Shown here: positions 9,300-15,373 of the stretch, in pieces
Layout: every line of letters begins with the position of its first letter
How positions within the stretch are numbered: position 1 is the first letter of the stretch
IMG/VR virus record: IMGVR_UViG_3300023210_000169
Span: 1 to 27,673 of that record
Reading direction: 5' to 3' (one strand)
Length of the DNA stretch: 27,673 bases
Source: a virus
The notes under the pieces: model-generated
The model's input: only the letters and a program-made list of their open reading frames with translations
What the model was told of the DNA's origin: nothing
The model's database searches: none
Program-made: the position numbers and the translations under genes

Positions 9300-9865
9300 T
9301 ATTTAAGTCTTTTAAATGTGTCTGTTAATGCTATCTTCATATCTCCTGCTGCTGCACTTGCTAAGTCTTTTCTAAGTTTGTCTAGTCTCTTTTCTGTTAC
9401 TACCTTATCGTAGAAATGGTTGCCCTTAATTCCTTTCTCTTTCCAACTTCTAGCCATTGCAAAAGCCTGTGAGTCCTTACTACCTACCTTATAAGTTTTC
9501 CTAGTTGCCATACTTGAAAAAGCTGTACCTTTCGGTAAAAACAAACCTTTATTATTCATCCATTGTTTAGCAAAGTAAAAAGGTATCTTAGAACTTGACA
9601 TATAAGAATAAGGTGTATTAGGTCTTTTCTTATCCGTTCCACTTACTCCCTTATTCACATAATCGTAATAGTCTTTTAATCTAAGCGTAAATACATAACC
9701 CTCACCATTGATTATAGAACTAAACTCTATTTGCTCTGCTAAGTTTCCAGAAACATAAGCCTTATCTTTTACTAACTCAGCTCTTAAATCCTTTTGCATC
9801 TCTAAGCCAAACTCTTTAAGAACCTCCCTAATTGTACTATGTGGTGTTACTAATTCGTTACTCAT
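9299..9865 (-). CDS. HK97 gp10-like tail completion / neck protein
   Basis: This 188-residue basic protein has an N-terminal helix, then a strand region ending YDYVNKGVSGT (about 67-77), and a long basic C-terminal half with an FYFAKQWM helix. The pattern of a beta hairpin followed by Y..YVNKG resembles HK97 gp10 and related head-tail joining or tail-completion proteins. The start codon overlaps the stop of the frameshifted tail chaperone by four bases (ATGA). The place between chaperone and tail protein fits a tail-terminator or joining role. The family assignment is by pattern only. Confidence 0.55.
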   Translation of the reverse strand: MSNELVTPHSTIREVLKEFGLEMQKDLRAELVKDKAYVSGNLAEQIEFSSIINGEGYVFTLRLKDYYDYVNKGVSGTDKKRPNTPYSYMSSSKIPFYFAKQWMNNKGLFLPKGTAFSSMATRKTYKVGSKDSQAFAMARSWKEKGIKGNHFYDKVVTEKRLDKLRKDLASAAAGDMKIALTDTFKRLK

Positions 9866-10149
9866 CTTCTTTTTAGTTCCTCCATTCTACGGTGTGCTGC
9901 TTCTGCTTTTTGTTTCTCCTTAACATAGGAGCAAATATTTAGAAACTCTATTACATTCATTTTTTCGTAGTGTGGTCTTTTTGTAAAGTCTCCATTGCAG
10001 AGATTATCGAGGGTGGCAATCCATCCCCATCTCTCTCCAAATCCTTCGCTACTTCCAAAATCACGTTCCTGCTCTCTGTCGTCATCTTCTCTACTTTCTG
10101 ATTCAAATAGTCCTGAGTAGTTTTCATTAAGCTCGTTGACAGCAGACAA
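9862..10149 (-). CDS. Tail assembly chaperone T-domain, expressed as -1 frameshift extension (gpGT-like)
   Basis: This frame has no ATG before its conserved part and begins inside the upstream chaperone gene, one base behind that gene's frame. It encodes an acidic linker (SESREDDDREQE), then RWGWIATLDNLCNGDFTKR and an NVIEFLNICSYVKEKQ segment. The W-G-W..LD.L..GD.TK pattern is a conserved domain following tail-assembly proteins in Bacteroidota phages. Ribosomes slipping at the nine-T run (10156-10148) would fuse residues 1-163 of the upstream protein to these 95 residues, giving a 258-residue protein next to the 226-residue unshifted form. This parallels G/GT in lambda, where the ratio of forms guides tape measure assembly. 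Low-level independent initiation at TTG (10161) is a weaker alternative. Confidence 0.75.
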   Translation of the reverse strand: MSAVNELNENYSGLFESESREDDDREQERDFGSSEGFGERWGWIATLDNLCNGDFTKRPHYEKMNVIEFLNICSYVKEKQKAEAAHRRMEELKRR

Positions 10150-10637
10150 AAAAAAACACAAATCGGGTAAGCATCTTCTATAGACATTGTATTACGTATG
10201 TCATCTGCTAGGTTACGAAAGTAGCTAGGCTCAATAGCCATGACCTTATTGTTTTTGTCTACTGGGAAGATAACACTAGCTAGAATGTCGGGCATCTGCT
10301 CAATATGTACATTTGGGTTATCTGCAAAGCCTTTCAAGTAAGTAGTAAAGCTCATGTATTGCCCTGCTTCTAAATCGTTAATATGGTTAACTATTCCGTA
10401 GCGTTTACCGTTAATAGTGAAATACTGTTTAAGCACTCTGCTAGGCTCAACTAATAAGTGGCTCAAGTCTACAGCTATTTCAGAAGGCTTCTGCTTTAGT
10501 ACATCCTCTCTGTCATTGAAAATACACAATAGGTCGATAGTCCTAGTAAATGGGTTATCGTACTCAGCACTCCTTATCTTATTGATTTGTATGTAATCTT
10601 TTACAAGTACCTCCTTTAGGCTCTTTGGTATTCTCAT
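9957..10637 (-). CDS. Tail assembly chaperone (gpG-like)
   Basis: The 226-residue protein starts MRIPKSLKEVLVKDYIQINK and carries a helical, cytosolic-type sequence without membrane or enzyme motifs. Its N-terminal half is typical of Bacteroidota phage proteins found upstream of tape measure genes. The identification rests mainly on the -1 frameshift signal near codon 163 and on the overlapping second frame with a conserved T-like domain. It follows the large terminase gene after a 35-base gap, and in most phages this position would hold a portal gene. After the slippery site the unshifted frame continues for 63 residues rich in charged and polar residues. Confidence 0.7.
   Translation of the reverse strand: MRIPKSLKEVLVKDYIQINKIRSAEYDNPFTRTIDLLCIFNDREDVLKQKPSEIAVDLSHLLVEPSRVLKQYFTINGKRYGIVNHINDLEAGQYMSFTTYLKGFADNPNVHIEQMPDILASVIFPVDKNNKVMAIEPSYFRNLADDIRNTMSIEDAYPICVFFCLLSTSLMKTTQDYLNQKVEKMTTESRNVILEVAKDLERDGDGLPPSIISAMETLQKDHTTKK
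10148..10156 (-). other. Slippery run for -1 frameshifting (nine Ts)
   Basis: On the minus strand the upstream frame reads GTT TTT TTT TGT. It therefore contains the canonical heptamer T TTT TTT in the correct register for simultaneous -1 slippage of both tRNAs. The downstream -1 frame is open for 95 codons and carries a conserved domain. The run could also allow transcriptional slippage. I do not see an obvious strong hairpin directly downstream. Confidence 0.75.
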
Positions 10638-10672
10638 ATTGTCTATTGTAAAATTATTTAATAGTTGTATAA

Positions 10673-11881
10673 TTAATATACAAAATACTTGCCGCTTGAC
10701 TTCATAGTTTTTAAAGCGTGGTTTGTTATTGCTCTACTCATTACATAATCATCGTGTAAGCCTACAGGAGCAGAATACTTTATAGCTCTAGTCTTTAAGT
10801 TGTACTCATAGGTAAATACTTCTAGCTCGTTTACTTGCCAATCGTGTCCTATTATTCCTATATCCTTATTCTCAAATTTAACTATTAAATCCTCTACTAT
10901 ATTCTGCTTACTTTTGGAAGTAGTAACGAAAGGCTGTATTGAGTTCTTATTATAGCTGACCTTATTACGTATCTGCTCAAAGATAGCATCTTGCGCACCG
11001 TTAGATTCGACTAAGGTATTAGGTCTATACTTATTTAGCTGCTCTACAATATTGTTAATTATAGCACTCCATTCCATGTGCCTCCACCTTTCACAATATA
11101 CCTCTATATTATTTGAGTCTACAATAGTTAAAACTGTATAATCATCTGACCTACCTAAGTCAATCCCTGCATAAAGGCTAGAGGTGTTATTAGAGCTTTT
11201 AACGCACTCTTGTATATTTCTGAATACACTACTACCATTGTCTAAGAACTCCGCTAGATACTCTTGTTTAAATACATGGTCGGGTAAGTTCCTTTCTGCT
11301 TCCTTTATTTCTTCGGGGTCTATAAATGGGTTATCATAGCTGCTGCCTCTGAAACTAATATAGTTGCTATTGTGTTCAGCTAGGTTAAACAGATTGTAAA
11401 ATTGGTTCTTTCCCTTTGGAGTAGATAAGATAAGTACCTTTTTACCTCTGACTAATACAGTAGCTTTTAGTACTTCATTCCACGCTTCAGGTCTAAAGAA
11501 TGCGAACTCATCACAAATAAGAGCGTCGAATGTTTCCCCTCTTATACTATCGTAGGCATCTGCTGAGTAAAACTGTATAGAGCTGCCAGTAGCAAATTCT
11601 AGTATTAAGTCTCCTTTATTTACGTTGGTAATAAATGGGCAACCTATAACAGCTTTCTCTATGTCCTTAAATACTTTCTTTGCTTGTTTGTATATTGGAG
11701 ATACCCAACCTATCTTCCAGTGGTTATTTTCTAATGCCCATTTTATAGATTGATTCTCGCCTAGTGTAGACTTCCCAAATTGCCGACCTATAGAAACTAT
11801 ACAATACTTAATATCTGTGTCTAAGGCTTTATGTATCTCCCTTTGTTTTGGGTGTGGTCTATATAAGTCTACCTCCTCCAA
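10673..11881 (-). CDS. terL: Terminase large subunit
   Basis: This 402-residue protein is the DNA packaging motor, an ATPase plus nuclease that cuts concatemers and drives DNA into proheads. The ATPase has a Walker A-like GRQFGKST at 32-39, a Walker B LICDE at 121-125 with the catalytic Glu, and a coupling motif LSTPKGKN at 152-159. The RNase H-like nuclease domain shows AGIDLGRSDDYT (Asp241 and Asp246/247), an acidic residue in VESNGAQ (Glu292), and HDDYVMSRA (Asp377/378). All key motifs are intact. The length is short to normal for terL. It lies directly after the small subunit, with one base between the coding frames, and before the tail chaperone. Confidence 0.95.
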   Translation of the reverse strand: MEEVDLYRPHPKQREIHKALDTDIKYCIVSIGRQFGKSTLGENQSIKWALENNHWKIGWVSPIYKQAKKVFKDIEKAVIGCPFITNVNKGDLILEFATGSSIQFYSADAYDSIRGETFDALICDEFAFFRPEAWNEVLKATVLVRGKKVLILSTPKGKNQFYNLFNLAEHNSNYISFRGSSYDNPFIDPEEIKEAERNLPDHVFKQEYLAEFLDNGSSVFRNIQECVKSSNNTSSLYAGIDLGRSDDYTVLTIVDSNNIEVYCERWRHMEWSAIINNIVEQLNKYRPNTLVESNGAQDAIFEQIRNKVSYNKNSIQPFVTTSKSKQNIVEDLIVKFENKDIGIIGHDWQVNELEVFTYEYNLKTRAIKYSAPVGLHDDYVMSRAITNHALKTMKSSGKYFVY

Positions 11882-12337
11882 TTATCCCCAATTTGTTTTA
11901 TATGTTTTAACTATATGGTTATGCTCCACAACTTCAGGCTCATTAAGTCCCATCATTTTAGCAATGGATTCTAAGGCTCTTAGTTTGTCAGTATTCTTAG
12001 TTTGATTCATAACCCTATAGAATGCTTGTTTATCTTCCTTAGAAAGCGTGTTATCTGCTCCTAGTTGGAATGTGTAGTCTGCATCGCTTATAATTTCTAA
12101 GTAACCTTTTAAGATAAATGACCTATCTATTCCATGAGATTTAGATACTTCCATTTTAAGGTTTTGGATAGTTACCGTTATGTTACTTTTGTTTGCCAAC
12201 TCAGAAGCTCTAACTTTAATCCATTCAGCATCCTTATTAGTGACATTATAAGCCTGTCTATATGCTTCTGTTTGATTCCCTAGTGTTACACATAGCTCTG
12301 CAAATTTCTGTTCTTTAGGTGTTAGCTCCTTATCCAT
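11882..12337 (-). CDS. terS: Terminase small subunit
   Basis: The 151-residue protein begins with KEQKFAELCVTLGNQTEAYRQAYN (residues 8-31), the characteristic N-terminal DNA-binding helix-turn-helix pattern of the Terminase_2 small-subunit family. This is followed by WIKVRASELANKSNI (39-53), the second typical block. It recognises phage DNA and recruits terL. Its start overlaps the end of the metallopeptidase gene by eight bases and it ends immediately before terL, so the three are coupled. The C-terminal part (NHIVKTYKTNWG) may contact the large subunit by analogy with other systems. Confidence 0.9.
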   Translation of the reverse strand: MDKELTPKEQKFAELCVTLGNQTEAYRQAYNVTNKDAEWIKVRASELANKSNITVTIQNLKMEVSKSHGIDRSFILKGYLEIISDADYTFQLGADNTLSKEDKQAFYRVMNQTKNTDKLRALESIAKMMGLNEPEVVEHNHIVKTYKTNWG

Positions 12338-12614
12338 TGTTTAGTATGTTTTCTGTTTTGTTTATCCAGTCCTCGCTTTTATTTGGATGCTTAACGTGCA
12401 GCAGTTCGTGTATTATATCTGCTTCTGTTAATTCTCTGTCGTGGTAGATTGTACCTATCTTATTTTCTTTGTCTATTTCTATGCCTACAAAGTATCTATC
12501 TTTATCTGGGCAGTCATTATCATAAACTACTTGCTCAGGTAATATATCCTCTGTAATAAAGCTCCACTCTTTTAACCTTAGTTTGCTTTGCCATTTATCT
12601 AATAAGCTACTCAT
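12330..12614 (-). CDS. Small HExxH metallopeptidase-like protein
   Basis: The 94-residue protein has an N-terminal helix (LLDKWQSKLRLKEWSF), a beta region, and IIHELLHVKHP at 67-77, a clear HExxH zinc-binding motif with a further His at 76. The compact size and the Tyr/Ile-rich strand (NKIGTIYHDREL) before the motif resemble minimal SprT- or ImmA-like metallopeptidase domains. The substrate is unknown. Its start overlaps the end of an upstream frame, and it overlaps terS by eight bases, so it belongs to the packaging operon. It might process a phage or host protein at the early-to-late switch, but this is speculation. Confidence 0.7.
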   Translation of the reverse strand: MSSLLDKWQSKLRLKEWSFITEDILPEQVVYDNDCPDKDRYFVGIEIDKENKIGTIYHDRELTEADIIHELLHVKHPNKSEDWINKTENILNNG

Positions 12615-12750
12615 TTCTTTTAATGTTCTTATTACTCCAAAAGAATGTATCTATTGCTACTTTATCTTTACAATTAAAATCTCCATAAGTTTGCATAAAC
12701 TCGCTAGGCTTTGCTGTAAATCTATGGCAGTCTTTTTTAAACTCCCCAAT
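12607..12750 (-). other. Open frame without a normal start; possible +1 frameshift extension or decayed gene
   Basis: A frame open from 12750 to a TAG at 12607 encodes about 46 residues with a natural look (FKKDCHRFTAKPSEF ... DTFFWSNKNIKRNE). Its stop overlaps the start of the metallopeptidase gene (ATGAGTAG), as real genes in this cluster do. There is no ATG, GTG or TTG at its 5' end, the first ATG leaving only 28 residues. The frame lies +1 relative to the upstream 42-residue gene, which ends GTT TAA before an A run. It could be joined by +1 frameshifting, start at a rare ATT, or reflect an indel in the A6 run. The product is unrecognised. Confidence 0.4.
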
Positions 12751-12865
12751 TTAACCATATAAACTCTAAGGCTCTATATCCATTCAATGCTTTTGAGTGG
12801 GTAAATTTAATAGTCGGTATTAAGTAGATTTGATAACCTACATTAAATAGTTTTATTCTATCCAT
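12737..12865 (-). CDS. Tiny unknown protein (42 aa)
   Basis: An ATG at 12865 overlaps the end of the preceding 52-codon gene by eight bases. The frame gives 42 residues with aromatic and Ile-rich content (VGYQIYLIPTIKF near 9-21, EFIWLNWGV at the end). The pattern resembles short phage proteins with a Y.IYLIPT core that are common in Bacteroidota phages, whose function is unknown. The gene may be complete, or its product may extend into the next frame by a +1 shift at its stop codon. The tight overlap supports translation. Confidence 0.6.
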   Translation of the reverse strand: MDRIKLFNVGYQIYLIPTIKFTHSKALNGYRALEFIWLNWGV

Positions 12866-13016
12866 GAAATTCTGTTTTGTCTAGTTTAAAAGTTCCTTTC
12901 CCACTCTCATAGAATGAGCATAAAATATACTTCTTAGTTTCGTGGCTAATGTATATCTTTTTATTTTTATATGTGTATTCTTTGCTCCAGTCCATTTCTT
13001 CATATTCATTTACCAT
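12858..13016 (-). CDS. Tiny unknown protein (52 aa)
   Basis: This 52-codon frame starts at ATG 13016, overlaps the upstream gene by 11 bases and the downstream one by eight. The product (begins MVNEYEEMDWSKEY) is charged and Tyr-rich, with a Lys-rich strand region (KNKKIYISHETKKYIL) and no membrane helix. I do not recognise it. Position and overlaps argue that it is translated as part of the sigma-to-terminase operon. Phage genes of this size often encode host-takeover peptides, but nothing here shows that. Confidence 0.6.
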   Translation of the reverse strand: MVNEYEEMDWSKEYTYKNKKIYISHETKKYILCSFYESGKGTFKLDKTEFHG

Positions 13017-13164
13017 TCTGCTCTATTCTATTTCTGTTTAACATTGTTTCATTTACCTCGCTATTTTGCACTACTTCAAATATAAAGTTTGTGGGCAAGT
13101 ATTTCCACCTCTGAATAAGTGAGGCATACTGTAGGGCTTTATAGTGTTTACGTTTAATCTTCAT
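13006..13164 (-). CDS. Tiny unknown basic protein (52 aa)
   Basis: The ATG at 13164 overlaps the preceding gene by 11 bases and the frame ends at a TGA at 13006. The 52-residue product is basic at its N-terminus (MKIKRKHYKALQYASLI) and ends NRNRIEQNGK. A short amphipathic helix is likely, and nucleic-acid contact is possible because of the charge. No family is recognised. It forms part of a run of small overlapping genes in which three consecutive products have 52-54 residues. Confidence 0.6.
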   Translation of the reverse strand: MKIKRKHYKALQYASLIQRWKYLPTNFIFEVVQNSEVNETMLNRNRIEQNGK

Positions 13165-13318
13165 ATAAATTTATAAAATATACTTCTCCATCTGCTTCTA
13201 TTGTGGCGTTCGCTGCCCATATCGTAATGTATCCATTCATATACTCTGTGACCATGTAAAGGTTACCATCCTCGTGTACTTCTAAACAGTAGTTATATAC
13301 GTTCTCCTCCATACTCAT
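13154..13318 (-). CDS. Tiny unknown acidic protein (54 aa)
   Basis: An ATG at 13318, or an in-frame one two codons later at 13312, opens a frame ending in TAA at 13154. It overlaps the end of the SAP-like gene by 26 bases. The product is acidic and beta-strand-like (NYCLEVHEDGNLYMVTEY, then ITIWAANATIEA), with no membrane segment. The alternation of polar and hydrophobic residues suggests a small beta-sheet fold. I do not recognise a family. Its overlaps on both sides support expression from the same transcript. Confidence 0.65.
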   Translation of the reverse strand: MSMEENVYNYCLEVHEDGNLYMVTEYMNGYITIWAANATIEADGEVYFINLYED

Positions 13319-13703
13319 CTACTAGCCTATTATAACCTGCTATCATTCTCTCGTAATATCTCTGCTTGCATATTCCGCACCCTAAATTTAACCGTATGTT
13401 TTTATCCTCCTCAATGTACTTTAAAAATAAGGCTGCTATTGCTTTGTTCACTTCTGGAACTGGACTAATAGCATGGAGCTTCTTATAGGCTTTTAAATAT
13501 GGTAGATAGTCTTTTATCTCCTCAAATAATGGATGCTCTTGTTTAATGCCTGTGAAAGGCTTTAGCTCCTCTATTCCATGCGCTTCATCAGGCATCGCAT
13601 CTAACCACTCTAAGAGGACTTGTTTAGTCATTCCTTTAGTGTTTATTCCTAGCTTAGTTGCATAGCTCTTTAAAGCTCCCCATTTAAGTTTTCTGTAGTC
13701 CAT
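13293..13703 (-). CDS. SAP-like domain protein of unknown function (136 aa)
   Basis: The N-terminal 35 residues (KWGALKSYATKLGINTKGMTKQ, about 7-28, then LLEWL) follow the two-helix pattern of SAP/HeH/LEM-type domains, which commonly bind DNA. The central part is helical and acidic. Near the C-terminus, LGCGICKQRYYERM (about 107-120) has a CxxC pair that may bind a metal or form a redox pair. The start overlaps the stop of the CAYC membrane protein by one base (TAATG). Proteins of this layout occur upstream of terminase genes in Bacteroidota phages. A DNA-binding or regulatory role is possible, but the function is not known. Confidence 0.7.
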   Translation of the reverse strand: MDYRKLKWGALKSYATKLGINTKGMTKQVLLEWLDAMPDEAHGIEELKPFTGIKQEHPLFEEIKDYLPYLKAYKKLHAISPVPEVNKAIAALFLKYIEEDKNIRLNLGCGICKQRYYERMIAGYNRLVDEYGGERI

Positions 13704-13948
13704 TAATCTTGTTTTGCAAAGTATAAAAATATAATCATGTAGTTAATATCTAAAGAGCCTATAGTAAGAACCAAGCCAAACCAAAAAGAAAGACAGTAAG
13801 CACAGCTCAAAGGCTTAAAGTCTAAAGTATAAAGTATCTTACTTATTGGTTGGTAAACATATCTAAAACCCTCCTTAGTTGTAAAGGTTTGTTTAAAAAG
13901 ATTAGTCCATCCTAGTACTGCCAGTATTGATATTATTATTATAGTCAT
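13703..13948 (-). CDS. Small two-helix membrane protein with CAYC motif
   Basis: The 81-residue protein has an N-terminal hydrophobic helix (MTIIIISILAVLGWTNLF) and a second helix region (FWFGLVLTIGS ... YMIIFLYF) following PLSCAYCLSFW. The Cys-x-x-Cys pair lies at the start of the second membrane segment, where it could bind metal or form a disulfide. Membrane proteins with a P..C..C.SFW motif are recurrent in Bacteroidota phages and prophages, but I know of no assigned role. Its start overlaps the sigma-like gene by four bases (ATGA), so it is translationally coupled. Confidence 0.7.
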   Translation of the reverse strand: MTIIIISILAVLGWTNLFKQTFTTKEGFRYVYQPISKILYTLDFKPLSCAYCLSFWFGLVLTIGSLDINYMIIFLYFAKQD

Positions 13949-14421
13949 TTGTTTTGTTTTCTTAATTTGTTGTAAATGCTTTCCATTCGTTCCTTTGCTG
14001 TGGCTCTATGTATTCCTGTATGGTCTGAGAATAGTTTTATAGATAGGTTTCTTTTAACTATCTCCTCTACCCAAATACGCTCCATTTCATCCAGTTGTTT
14101 TACTTGCTCTAAATATTCTTTGTAAACATTCTCACTAATATACGGAATGTCTTTCAATTTTAAGTAGTCAAGTTCTGTAGATTCCTGCAAAACATTGTCA
14201 AAGTGCAAACGGTTAAATTCAGAACCCGACAAGTGAAACATCTTATAAGCTACCACGAAAATAAACCCATCTATCTTATTTAGGTTGCTAGGTAGCTCAT
14301 TAGTCAAAAAATATATATTAACCTCCTGAGATAAGTCTTTCCAAATGTCAGAATGTTTGCAGATATTCTTACAAGCTGTTTCTATTACTTGCCTTTTTTC
14401 TTTTATAAAACTTTCGTTCAC
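13945..14421 (-). CDS. Sigma-factor-like transcription regulator, probable late-gene regulator
   Basis: The 158-residue protein has the layout of a small sigma-70 family factor. Residues 9-70 (ETACKNICKHSDIWKDLSQEV, then FIFVVAYKMFHLSGSEFNR) resemble region 2, with a D..DL.QEV stretch that normally contacts core polymerase. The C-terminal 45 residues (SIKLFSDHTGIHRATAKERM) form a helix-turn-helix like region 4. The start is a GTG at 14421 and no ATG is available until the middle of the protein. A strong promoter -7 box ends only five bases before this GTG, so the mRNA may be leaderless. The gene heads the operon leading to terminase and structural genes, and I infer a role in late gene control. 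It could also be a non-sigma helix-turn-helix regulator. Confidence 0.55.
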   Translation of the reverse strand: MNESFIKEKRQVIETACKNICKHSDIWKDLSQEVNIYFLTNELPSNLNKIDGFIFVVAYKMFHLSGSEFNRLHFDNVLQESTELDYLKLKDIPYISENVYKEYLEQVKQLDEMERIWVEEIVKRNLSIKLFSDHTGIHRATAKERMESIYNKLRKQNK

Positions 14422-14425
14422 GTTT

Positions 14426-14442
14426 GCAAATATAATACTTTT
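14426..14442 (-). promoter_or_regulatory. Promoter for the sigma-like/late operon (copy 3 of shared element)
   Basis: On the minus strand this reads AAAAGTATTATATTTGC, containing the Bacteroidota -7 box TATATTTG (14434-14427). It matches 16 bases of the two elements at 24751 and 21181. No TTTG -33 box is found at 17-23 bases upstream; the upstream DNA is A/T tracts. The predicted transcription start falls within a few bases of the GTG start codon. Confidence 0.65.
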
Positions 14443-14494
14443 TTTTGTTTAATATTTTTGATAACGTAATTACTAGATTTAAGTTTCTTTAGGC

Positions 14495-14701
14495 TCATTC
14501 TTTTTTATTAAAATATCTTCTAATTAAATAACCCCTTAATACACTAGCAATAAAAAAAACAAAAGTAATTATTACATTTTGCGATATGGTTACTGGAATG
14601 TTTAACAAAGGGTATATTATTAATTGAATAATAAAAGAGGTAACTAACCCTATTACGGTATTAGCTACGCTCTCTATTATACTGTGCTTCTTAGATTGCA
14701 T
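14495..14701 (-). CDS. Small two-helix membrane protein (DUF7220-like)
   Basis: The 68-residue protein has two predicted membrane helices (VIGLVTSFIIQLIIYPLL and VIITFVFFIASVLRGYLI) separated by an NIPVTISQN loop and followed by a basic C-terminus (RRYFNKKE). The pattern E(S)..N...G...S...Q...P.....S.NV.I...F...S..R.Y..RR.F is that of a widespread phage membrane protein family that I believe is Pfam DUF7220. Its start overlaps the stop of the ParB-like gene by one base, which ties it to the IbrA/IbrB block. The function is unknown. Confidence 0.7.
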   Translation of the reverse strand: MQSKKHSIIESVANTVIGLVTSFIIQLIIYPLLNIPVTISQNVIITFVFFIASVLRGYLIRRYFNKKE

Positions 14702-15369
14702 TAAGATACTTTTGTCATTGGCTCAGTTTCCCATGCTTTTGAAAACTCCTTATCTGCAAATAATTCTGTTAAACCCGATATTTGAGCTAATCTTAAAACT
14801 TCGTCAGCATCCATTCCTAATTCTTTAGATATTTTTTTATCAGACCAGTTTCTTTTTTTAAGGTCAACTACAATATCACTCATGCTTTCAACTCCATGCT
14901 TACCTCTAGCTCTGTTATGTCTTATTGTAGATGCTACCCTATCGTTAAGTCCTTTTTGACTTTCTCTTATTGTAACTACAGGTAAATATCCATGTACTCT
15001 TTTTTGAATATCTTCACATTCTTTACCTACTCTATTTCTGTGAAAGCCATCAATAACCTCTCTTGTATCTTCTCCATCTTTCATACTTACTATTGGCTGT
15101 GTATATCCATCACTCGCTATAGATAATCTTAGTAACTCCATTTCTGGAGGAGCTACACTATTAGGGTTGTAATCGTTTGCGTGTACTGTATCATTCTTTA
15201 CCCAAAGAACACAATCTACAGGCTCTGTATTAAATGGACTTTCGTTATGTAGCAACTTCTTAAATTCATTAATTATATGAACCTTGTTATCTAATGACGA
15301 ATATCTTAATGCTCTAATATCGTTTTGAGCATTACTTAAAATCTTTTCTTCTAATTCTGTTAATTTCAT
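14701..15369 (-). CDS. ParB-like nuclease/NTPase-domain protein (IbrB-like)
   Basis: This 222-residue protein carries a ParB N-terminal-type domain. TQPIV at 90-94, DGFHRNRVG at 107-115 (the equivalent of the GxRR motif) and TIRHNRARGKHGV at 148-160 follow the order of ParB boxes. A helix-turn-helix-like segment follows at 173-200 (NWSDKKISKELGMDADEV). It lies four bases after the PAPS-reductase-like gene, and the pair has the arrangement of IbrA/IbrB, which in Escherichia coli control eib expression by an unknown mechanism. ParB folds bind and hydrolyse CTP or ATP, and related domains occur in phage defence proteins. The biochemical role is not known. Plasmid-type partitioning is unlikely because no ParA is present. 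Confidence 0.75.
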   Translation of the reverse strand: MKLTELEEKILSNAQNDIRALRYSSLDNKVHIINEFKKLLHNESPFNTEPVDCVLWVKNDTVHANDYNPNSVAPPEMELLRLSIASDGYTQPIVSMKDGEDTREVIDGFHRNRVGKECEDIQKRVHGYLPVVTIRESQKGLNDRVASTIRHNRARGKHGVESMSDIVVDLKKRNWSDKKISKELGMDADEVLRLAQISGLTELFADKEFSKAWETEPMTKVS

Positions 15370-15373
15370 AATC

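Noticed and set aside
14443-14494. Terminator for the IbrAB unit ahead of the third promoter
   Set aside because: A/T-rich tracts are present but no stable GC-containing hairpin with a T-run could be found, so the upstream unit may read through.
14701-15369. Plasmid or phage partition system based on the ParB-like protein
   Set aside because: No ParA ATPase or parS-like repeat cluster is visible and the gene is coupled to an IbrA-like partner instead.
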